Part shown: piece by piece, positions 50,759 through 60,500 of the stretch
How the letters are laid out: every line of letters begins with the position of its first letter
How positions within the stretch are numbered: the first letter of the stretch is position 1
Assembly (NCBI RefSeq): GCF_040807025.1
Contig: NC_090967.1
Location: 370,001-434,000, forward strand
Source of the DNA: Struthio camelus
Lineage: Eukaryota > Chordata > Aves > Struthioniformes > Struthionidae
DNA length: 64,000 bases
Reading direction: 5' to 3'
Notes under the pieces: model-generated
The model's database searches: none
What the model saw: the letters and a program-made list of their open reading frames with translations, nothing else
What the model was told of the DNA's origin: nothing
Position numbers and translations under genes: made by a program

Positions 50759-51200
50759 GGCCAATCAGAGCCCAGAGGGATCTGCTGTGGCAGAGCTCTC
50801 AGCCAATCGGAGCCCAGAGGGATCTGCTGTGGCAGAGCTCTCAGCCAATCGGAGCCCAGAGGGATCTGCTATGGCAGAGCCCTCAGCCATTTGGAGCCGG
50901 GGGAAACCTGTCATTGTAGACAGTGTTGGCTGATCAGAGCCTGGAGAGATCTACAGCGGAGCCGTCGTCCAGGCAGAGGCCGAAGACCTGCCACGGCAGA
51001 GCTGTCGGCCGGCCAGGTCTTTGGCGACCTGCCGTGGCAGAGCTGCTGGCCGTTCACGGCCCGGGGAGATCTCCCAGGGCAGAGCTGTGGGCCACTCAGA
51101 GCCTGGGGAGCCCTGCCGCGGCCGAGGTCTTGGCCAGTCAGAGCCCAGAGAGGGGCCGAGGGGATCCCGGGGACCTGCCGCGGCCGAGCTCCTCGGGGCA
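50759..51200. repeat. 42-bp tandem repeat, about ten units, first three with CCAAT boxes
   Basis: Units begin at about 50761, 50803, 50845 and 50887 with exact 42-bp spacing, then decay to about 51200. Units 1-3 contain GGCCAATCAG or AGCCAATCGG, both fitting the NF-Y consensus. Unit 4 has AGCCATTTGG and later units keep the GCCAGTCAGAGCC-like frame without an intact box. The array lies 0.4-0.8 kb upstream of the first TJP3 coding exon. Confidence 0.9.
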
Positions 51201-51571
51201 GCTGGGGGCACCCGGGGGCGGCCCCCGCTCCCGGTGCCCCGCGGGAGCCGGGGCGAGCCGCGGCGGCGGGGGCGACCCCTGGGCTCCGTGCTGCGCGAGG
51301 CCAGCCGAGGCAGGGAGCCACCCCGGGCGCCGGGGCTGAGGCCTGGCCCAGCGGCGCGGTGCGCCTGGGGCCGGGCTGCCGCCGGCAGGGCCGCGGCGGC
51401 AAGGTGCGTGGCGGGAGGTGGGGCCGGCCGGGAGGCGGGCCGGCAGGTAGGCCTCCGCGGGGAGGAAGCCCCTGAGCCGCGCTGGACAAAGCCGCGGCTG
51501 AGCGGCCGCCCCGCGCCGCGCCGCCGAGGGGGCCCAGCCCTGTGCCGCCAGGGCCCGAGGCACCCCGCAAT

Positions 51572-51589
51572 ATGGCTGTGCGGTTCCAG
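51572..51589 (+). CDS. TJP3: Candidate TJP3 first coding exon (MAVRFQ)
   Basis: ATG GCT GTG CGG TTC CAG ends at a donor CAG/GTGCGT inside the CpG island. Spliced to the acceptor at 53388 it continues V-A-A-M-E-E-M in frame, giving [15 protein letters not shown]-1 likewise has a short leader exon before its MEE start, which supports the model. If unused, translation starts at 53397. Confidence 0.5.
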
Positions 51590-54500
51590 GTGCGTTGCCT
51601 TCCCCGCCGCCGGCACCTGCCGCGGCGAGACGCCGGGGCGGCTGCCTCCGCCCTGGCTCTGTGCCCTCCTCGCGGAGGCTTTGCCGTGCGCCAGGCTGGG
51701 CCGGCCGAGGTCCCGAGGTTCGTGCTGGGCCACTGCAGGGCCCCGCGTCACGGCGAGGTGGGCGCAGCCCAGGTGCCGCAGCGGGTGTGAGGGTTTTACC
51801 AGTGACGGGGTGCCTGGGGGAGCGGGGAAGGAGGGGGAGCAAACCCCTGGTGCGCAGGCCCCTCGCAGCGAGGCCGAAGGCTCCCGGGTTGCTCCACGGA
51901 TGGGCCGGCAGCGGGGTTTCCCCACCATGTTGGGCGTGAAAGGTCTTGCCGGAGCGCTGTGCCGGCTGCGGGGTCGGGGCTGATTCCCCTGTGGCTGCAG
52001 GGGGCTCCCCTCTCTCCTCCGCGGCCGGTGCTGCACGGTGCCGGGGGCCGTCTGGGTCTCCCTCCGCTTGCTCCATTGGCGCCCGACAGCTCGTGCTGCT
52101 GAGGGGTCTCTTGCACGTGCTGAAAACGCCTTTCCATGGGGCAGCTCGGCTTTTGGGTTTTTTTCACCTCCCTCCTGCAGTGGGGTGGGGACTGGCAGAG
52201 AGCCCCCAGCGAGGGCAGCTGAGCATTGGGGGCGGTCGTGCCGCCTGGCCGTGCCTGCCCCGGCCCGCGGTGGCGTTCATTCTCCTGGGCACCGTCCTTC
52301 CCCTCCGCCTACGGTCCTGAGCGGGGTGAGGACCTAGAGGTGGAGGTGGCATTGTGCCAAGCCGTTCACTTCCCTTTCCCTTGGAGAGTCGACTTTATGG
52401 CCTCACCTGGGATTTCCTGGACAAGTGCGATAGCATAGATAAAACCAGACCCTTCCTGAATCCCTGATAGAGGCTCCTTCCCTTCCCATCCCACAGGCCC
52501 TTCTCTGCAGTCACGAGTTGCACTGAGCCCACTGTGATGGAGACGTACTGCATCCTGGGGCCAGGCTGGGGATGGGACTGGGGCTGGGCTGCCATAGGGC
52601 TGAAGATGATCCACCACAACAACATCACCCTCATGGTTTATGTTTTTCCGTACCCAGATAACCCTTGTGATAGAGGCTATAAAATGCACCTTGTGTAAGT
52701 CACCGCCCCGCTTGGGCTTGCGCTTCCACGCCCTCAGGAGCTTTATTAACTCAGCTCAAGGTCTTTGCCCAGGCTTGAGGGTGAGACAAGCATCTCTGAG
52801 GCTGGGTAGAGGATTTACTCCAGCCTGACTTAGGGATGCTACATCTTTCTTAGGGTTTGCACAGACTTTTCCAGGAGGATGGTGTGGGCAGGCAGCACCA
52901 GTCATAGTGAAGGGAAATGCAGGTGCCCCACAGCCCAGGCCTCACTGCTGACCTGCTCGCCCTGCACAAAACCTGACCCTCTGGATGGGAGCCTCAGACA
53001 TTCTCAGGCCAAAGGGACGGGGATGGATGTTCCCCACCTTTGTCACCAGAGGGATTTTGTGTTGCACAGAGGCAATTCAGGGTTTTGGAGCCAGCTCCCA
53101 CACCAATTAGCCCTGGTGTAACATTGCTACAGTCGTGGTGGCCCCTTGGTAGGTATCTGGGCACCTCTGGGTGCTCTGACCACCTTCACCCTCGTTGTTC
53201 CCAGTACCTGCGACTTGGCTCCCGCTGAGTATGCATGGCTCATTTCTTCATTGCAGCCTGAGGTGCGTTCGAGGAAGGGTCCTGTGCCCGCAGCCGCAAA
53301 GAGGGGCAGGAGCTGGTCTGTGCTGCCAGCCTGGGGACAATGCATTGGCCGGTCTCAGTGGTCACCATCCCTTGCTTCCGTTAACAGGTTGCAGCTATGG
53401 AGGAGATGGTGATCTGGGAGCAGCACACGGTGACTCTGAGCAAGGTGAGCATGTCCCTGGGGTGGCTGCAGGGCAGCAGGGCTTAGGACAGGGCAGGGGG
53501 TGCACTCCATGGCTCAGGGCCCCGTGGATCCCCGAGGAGGTTGCATTATGATGCTCATGGATAAGCTGTTGGGAGGTGATTTGCCTAGGGTGCTGCTGTG
53601 CCCAGGACTGAAAACTGGGCTCCTGGCACCCCTCCTACCACTGGCTGGGAGTGGGCAGCAGGGCTTATCCCCAGCATGCTGGATGCAGCCAGGGGTTGTA
53701 GTCATGTAGCGACGTGCCTTGTCCCTCTGCAGGGGGTGCGTGGCCATGAGCCCTGCTGCCCTGGACCCTGTGGGCACCCCTAGGTGCTGTGATGGGGAGA
53801 AACTGGTGCTCTATAGGGCCATGGTGTGGGAAACATCCCCCAATCCAGCTTTGCCATCAGCACCAGATGGAGCCCAGATCTGGTTCCATCTGACATGCCT
53901 CTGTCTGTCTGCACTAGGACCCTCAGCGAGGCTTTGGCTTCGCTGTCTCAGGAGGCCGGGACCATCCCAGCAGGACGACTGGGGACACAGCAGTGTTTGT
54001 TTCGGATGTGGTGTCTGGGGGGCCAGCGGCAGGACGGCTCCAGTGAGTGCATGGGGATGCAGGGATACTGGGGATGCTCACTACGAACAGGGGACAGGAA
54101 GGGGCAGCGAATTGCTCCTGCTTGGACAGGGCTTAGCACTGCTGCCACCCTGCTCTGGCATGCTGCCTGAAGCCTGGGCAAGCTGGGGTTACAGTACGGG
54201 GCATAGAGCTGGGGTCCCATTTGGGTAAAACCTGCCTTTGCTGCCCCCACCAGCCCCCCAAGCTGGGGGCTGTGCCAGGGGCAAAGCCATGGCTGCCTTT
54301 TCCCTTCCAGGATGAAGGATCACATCGTGATGGTGAATGGCCTTTCCATGGAGAATGTTTCTTCCTCCTTTGCCATCCAGACGCTTAAAACCTGTGGCAA
54401 GATCGCCAACATTGTGAGTGTGCCCTGCAGCGGGACAGGGTCAGATGTCAAACCTGGGTGCACAAGCCTGCTCTGTGCCTGCCCCTGGCCATGCTGCCAC

Positions 54501-57500
54501 TGAGCCACGTGTGGTTGAGGTGACTCCATGTCACCCCAGCTGTTTGCGAGGTGGATGATGCCTCTAGACAAAGCCCTGCTCCTCTTGGGGCATTGCTTGC
54601 TCCGCTTGATGCTGAGGTGGCTGTGGACCCATGCTCTTCTCCCATGTCCTGGCACATCTCTGGGGTGCCTGTTTGAGCAGCTCTATCACTGGGCCATGCT
54701 AGGGGTGATTAACACTGGTTACTTGGGGAACAGCCCCACATGAGGGGTTTCACACCTGTATAGAGGAAAATCCTGGCAGGATGGCAGCCTCCTTTCCTGG
54801 TCTGGCCATCACCCCTCACCCTGGCAGCATGGGGTGGTCTGTGCCTGCACCCACAGAGGTGGGCTGCGTGAGTCCCAGGGTTGGTTCCCCTCCTACGTGG
54901 CTTGGGACACCCCTCCATGCCCTGTTGGCATTGATTTTTGCCCTGGGTTTGGAAATAGCTGCAGAAACGTCTCCTGGCAGAGGCAGCTTCATTTACCAGC
55001 TCCTCTTCTCCTTTTCCACCTGCAGACACTAAAGAGACCCAAGAAAATTCAGCTCCCCGTGAGCAAGAGCAGTGAGCCCCCGAGGGGCAGCTCCGTGTCC
55101 CCTGCTGTGCACCGGCGCTATGACTCGGACGAGGAATATGAATCTCATGGCGCTGCGCCGGCTCTGGGCGCTGCCAGCAGGCACCGCTCCCGGGATGACC
55201 TGGACTACAACCAGGGCTATGACGGGGACTCATCCAGTGAGAGGAGCTCTGGGCACTACCGGCATGACCGCCGCCACCAGAAGTTGGTGTCCCGGAGGCG
55301 AAGCCAGGACAACAGCCACTGGAGGCAGAGCCCTGACAGCGGCTCAGATCGGAGGGGCTACAGCAGGCACCGCTCCACGAACGGCTTTGGCCAAGAAGGG
55401 GACACCAACGGGCTGGCCCTCGTGTCTGGGTTCAAGCGGTTGCCGCGTCAGGACGTGCTGATGAAGCCTGTCACGTCGGTCCTTGTTAAGCAGAAGCAGA
55501 ACGAAGGTAGAGCCTTCCCATTCCTGCTCTCCCTGGCTCTTGTCACCTGAGAGATATGTCACATATGTCCCCTAGGGAGGATGTGATGGCTGGGTTGTGC
55601 CCAGCATCTGGCATGCAGAGAGGGGGCCATGTGGGGTGCCATGTGGGGTGCAGGGTGCCCTCAGCCCAGGGGTGGCAGAGCTCAGCTTTGGGGCTTACTG
55701 ATTCCGGCAGGAGCTGGAATGGGCTTACGGGGATGATGGTGGGGAGCGACCAGTGTCTGCCCAGCTCTGTCATGGGTTCTCTCTGGTGCAGAATATGGCC
55801 TGAAGCTGGGAAGTCAGCTCTTCATCAAGCATATATCTGAGAGTGGGCTGGCGGCAAAGGGCAGCTCCCTGCAGGAGGGAGACCTCATCCTGAAGGTACA
55901 GGGTCCCAAGGGGTTGCACAGCATTTGCTGGGGGGATTCATCTCCCACTGTTCAGCTGGCTCATCCCTGGCTAGTGTCTCTGTAGAGCTGCTGGGAAGAG
56001 CAGCCGAATTGTGAAGGAGAGGATGAGCCAAAAGCCTGCTTTTCTCAGCTAGCTGCAAGGGATGCCAGCTTGCATGGAGAAATCTCCATCTGGTACCCAT
56101 ACCCTGCCCCATCTCCCCGGTGCAGCATGGGTCTGACTACCATCTGAGACTGTGGGGGCTTTTGGGAACCAGCTCCCCACAATGCTGAGGCTGGTTGGTT
56201 AAGGCAGTCCCGCAGTGTTCAACTGGGGATGGCTGCTCGTCCTGCTGCCCACAGTAGGATCTCATGTGCCCCACTGTCCCCACGGCACATGGATCTCCTT
56301 GCTGCATGAGGGTGTCCCTGCTGGGGGAACAGTTAACAAGAGCAGCTCAGGTGTCCAGGGTATGTCAGGACTGTGACTAGATGAAAGGTGTTTGGAGAGT
56401 TAAAAATAGAGGGCTGGAGATACTTAGTTTGCATGGATGGGCCAGGCAACCCAGTGGCCGTGTGGGAACCAGGACCAAAAGGACACTGGGGCAAACAGGA
56501 GGGATTTCACTCTGGCACAATCTACTAGAAAAAGCTTGCAGCAGCTCAGGGAGATCGCAACCTCACAACCCATGTGGGGCCTGATTCTCACTGGTGCTAG
56601 TTCAGTGCATGCAGAAAACAGCATTGAGCAAAGATTACTGTAAAACTGAGCTTTAAATAGCATCTGAGCGGGTCTCTGCATGTCTCCTGTCTCCATGCAA
56701 TGCCATGTAGCTAAAGATGGGAATTAATTGGCCTTGCCAATTCATTTCCTGTATGCACGTGGATGAGGCCTCGCTGGGAAGCAGCCAGGAATGGGGACAC
56801 AGATCCCGACAGGCAAAGCCGTGCGAGCTGGGGCCAGGAGCCAGGGCTGGAGGGGCAGAGAAGGGACCTGGGAAGCTGCAGTCGGGGGTTCCCCCACGGT
56901 GGGTCCCGTACAAGTGGGGTTATTCCCAAGGGCCTGCCACTGCTGGTCACAGCTTTCCCATGAGTGAGCACCCTCACGCGTCCCGCTCTTCCTTCTCCAG
57001 ATCAATGGAGTGCCAAGTGAGAACATGTCCCTGGCTGATACCCAGCGACTCATTGAGCAGACGGAGGGGACCTTGACCCTGCTTGTCCTCCGGGACCACT
57101 GGCAGTTCCTGGTCAACATCCCTGACATGGCAGACAGCCACAGTGACAGCTCCCAGATGGATGGTAAGGGGACACGGTGATAGGGCCACGGGTCCAATAC
57201 ACAGCATGGGGGACTAAATCATCACTAATGTGCGTCTTGTTGCTGCAGACATCTCCGACATTGGCTCTGAACTGTCCCATCCACCATCCCCTGAGAACTC
57301 CCCACAACTTCCAGCTGCCACCAGGATTAATTCACCACCGTAAGCCCCTCTGCGTACTTTCCCCTCTGCGTCCCCATGCGCCCCTCTTCTCCCCATCGAT
57401 CACCAGGTCCCCCTGTGCTTTCTGCCAGTCTGCAGGGGCTGGTTCTCCTCCATTCTGCTGGTGTCCAGAGCCAGCTCATCCTGAAAGTGGGACTGGATTT

Positions 57501-60500
57501 CTGTCCCCAGCAGAGGCTCGAGCTGCCGGGCACCAGCTTGCCCTGCCATCTCCACTGCCTGCTTGGCACTGCAGGCACAGCCTGTCTGTGCTGAGCCAGC
57601 ACTCACCTCCATGAGGTACCAAAGTGCTGCCCTGACTTTGTTCCAGAGAGAGGAGACGGAGGAAAAGGGACCCTGCGGCTGATACGAACATGGATGATGC
57701 TCCAGGCCCTGGTAAGTGAGCTCTGATCAGGCTGTGTGGGAGCTAAGGGCGCTGAGCTTGCACTGGGCTCCTGCAGGTTCCTACTCGCCAAACACGCCTG
57801 GTAAAGCCATGCCAGGCCTCCCTGTGCCTCGGCTGCCTGGGGAGTGGCGCAGCCACCTTTGCCTCCTGTGACCAGCCCTATTTCACCGCAGATGTGCTGG
57901 AAGCTGTGGAGGAGGATGGCCACCACAGCTCCTACACCAGCCCTGCTGCCCGAGCTGCCTGCAAGGATGGGTACGTCTCTGTGAGAGGTGGTGGGGAAAG
58001 GCTGGAGGAGACAGGGATCTGCTTTGGTGCAGGGCTGGGGTCGGAGGGCTGGTGACCCACTGTATCACTGCTGGGCTGACCATGGCCTTCCTCGTGGCAG
58101 GTACAGCCCCGACTCCAGGGTTGTGCGCTTTGTGAAAGCCAAGAGCATTGGGCTGCGGCTGGCTGGCGGGAATGACGTGGGCATCTTTGTGTCAGGCGTG
58201 CAAGAGGGGAGCCCGGCCGACAGCCAGGGCATACAAGAAGGGGACCAGATCCTGCAGGTACCTGCGCCTGGGAAGGGGTCTGAATGCTGCTGCACCTGGG
58301 CTGCCCTGTAAAGACCTGCCCCAGCCCTCTTGGATCTGATAACCCCCTGTGGTTTGGATTTCTCCTAGCGGGCATCTTTTTAGGTCATCACTGGGGCCCG
58401 CAGCCTGTACTAGCTGGCTGGACCCTTGGGCTGGACCTGGCACCATGCTAACACCCAATGGAGTCCAGGTGCCACCTAGCCTGGCCCTACCTGTGCCCAG
58501 AGCATCCTGTCCTTGCCAAGGGCAGCCAGCTTGAGTGACAGGGACCAGTTCCCCACCTCTGCAGCAGGGTGACATGGGAGCAGTTCCCAGGTCCCCCTCT
58601 CCCACGCTGCCCTGGGGGTACCTGGGCACTGCCATCCCCAGGACCCCTACCCAGGGCACGCGCCACCCGTCCTGCTGTCTGAGCGCTTCCCTCCATGGCA
58701 GGTGAACGACACTAGTTTCCAGAACCTGACCCGCGAGGAGGCCGTGCAGTACCTCATGAGCCTGCCGCCAGGCGAGGAAGTCATGCTGCAAACACAGAGC
58801 AAGCAGGACAGTGAGTAACTGAGCCTGTGTCTCTCTGTCCTCTGTCTCTTCTGAGCAAGTATCAGACCTGCTTAACTCCCCAGGGCTCTTTCTGCCCTAC
58901 AGCATGGTCTTTCTTCCCTGCACCCTCCTCCTTGTCCTGAGAGGTGATGGGAGGGGACCAGACCATCCCAGGTCTGTCTGTGCCTTAGGGTCCTGGAACA
59001 CGGGGCTTTCTGGCACCTATGGCTCAGCCTGGAGCAGTAGTCTGTGCTCGGGGTCAGGTCCTGCTGTTCCCAGCAGGGCTGGGAGGAGACAGTGCCTCCA
59101 ACACCCTCCTTGCAGTGATGGCTGCTGTGGAGGCTCCCAGCCACCTCAGCTCGTACCCAAATCCCTCCAGCATCCCCAAATTCCTCCCCAGCCACCTCTT
59201 CCCCTAATGCTACCTCTCACCTTGGGCTCCAGTTTACAGGAAGATGATCTTGTCCAACGTGGGCGACTCATTTTACATCCGGACACACTTTGACTTCGAG
59301 AAGGATGCGCCCTCGGGGCTCAGCTTTGTCCGTGGCGAGGTCTTCCACGTGCTGGACACCATGTACCGGGGCAAGCTGGGGAGCTGGCTGGCCGTGCGCA
59401 TGGGCAGAGACCTGCAGGAGCTGGACAGGGGCATCATCCCCAATCAGAGCAGGTAGGGAAGGAGCCAGAAATGGCCCTGGGCTGAACAGAGGCAGGGAAC
59501 GGCTCCTCAGTGATGCACAGGGACATGGATGATGGTCTGGCTAAGGTACAGGGCAAGGGCTGGTAGAACAGCAGTTGGAAGCATGAGCTGGTGAAATCCC
59601 TTCTCAGTGCCCAGAGGGGGATGGGACAGTTGATGCCCTGGTTGTCCGATCCACAGGGGAGAAGAGGCTGGCATAGCCTCATCTGGCCACTGGCAAGGCC
59701 AGGACCCCAATCCTCCTGCCCTGCTCCCTGGGCCTCAGAGAAATGCAGCAGGGGTAAATCCAGAGGCTCTGGGTCCTGAGCCCTCTCCCATCCCAGGGCC
59801 GAGCAGTTTGCCAGCTTGGAGTCAGTGCTGAAAGCCACATCTGGTGCCAATCCCTCCGGAGCACGTGCCGAGTTTTGGAAGCTGCGGGGTCTGCGGGGAG
59901 CCAAGAAAACGCTGCGAAAGAGCCGGGAGGACCTGTCTGCCCTCACGAAGCAGGGCCGCTATCCCCCATATGAGAGGGTGGTCCTGAAGGAAGGTGGGTG
60001 CTGCTCTAAGGCACCAGGGCCTCTATCCTCATCTCTCAGTGCTGTGGGTGCTGCGGGCATCTCACCCTGGGGATGTCAAACTTGGGCCAAGGGTTGCCTT
60101 GCTGCAGGTGCTAGCGGGCTTTGCTCACCTGGCAGGAGCAGGAGCGAGCCGCAGTCCCATGGGCACCTCAGGGTGGGCGCCTGGACATCTGAGTTCTGCA
60201 AACTCTGCCCTCTCCCCCAGCCTCCACAAGCCAGTCTATCTTCTCTCCACAGCCAATTTCAAGCGGCCGGTGGTGATTCTGGGCCCCATCACAGACATTG
60301 CCATGCAGAAGTTGAGCATGGAGTTGCCCCAGCTGTTTGAGATTGCCCGTAAGTGCCCCCACCCTGGAGTGACTCCTATTCAGAGGCTGGAGCCTCAATG
60401 TCAGGGCCTGTGGGTGCTTCTTTACCCAGGGCCCCGTCCCTATCTTTCTTGATTGTCCCCTCCCAACAACCCATCACCCTCCTGGGTTCACTTTCCCTTT

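Larger units (their letters stand above)
50380..51600 (+). promoter_or_regulatory. TJP3: Probable CpG-island promoter region of TJP3
   Basis: A CpG- and GC-rich zone ends at the candidate first coding exon (51572-51589). It contains the CCAAT-bearing 42-bp array. No TATA box was noticed. Assignment to TJP3 rests on position and strand; the start site is unknown. Confidence 0.6.

Noticed and set aside
50292-50933. Plus-strand frame giving a repeated SANRSPEGSAVAEL peptide
   Set aside because: The 42-bp repeat is 14 codons, so any open frame shows a repeated peptide. The region is promoter DNA upstream of TJP3 with no sign of translation.
53255-53260. Possible 6-nt exon CCTGAG between CATTGCAG and GTGCGT in TJP3 intron 1
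   Set aside because: Both flanking sites look usable and 6 nt keeps frame, but such tiny exons are rare and this arrangement can arise by chance.
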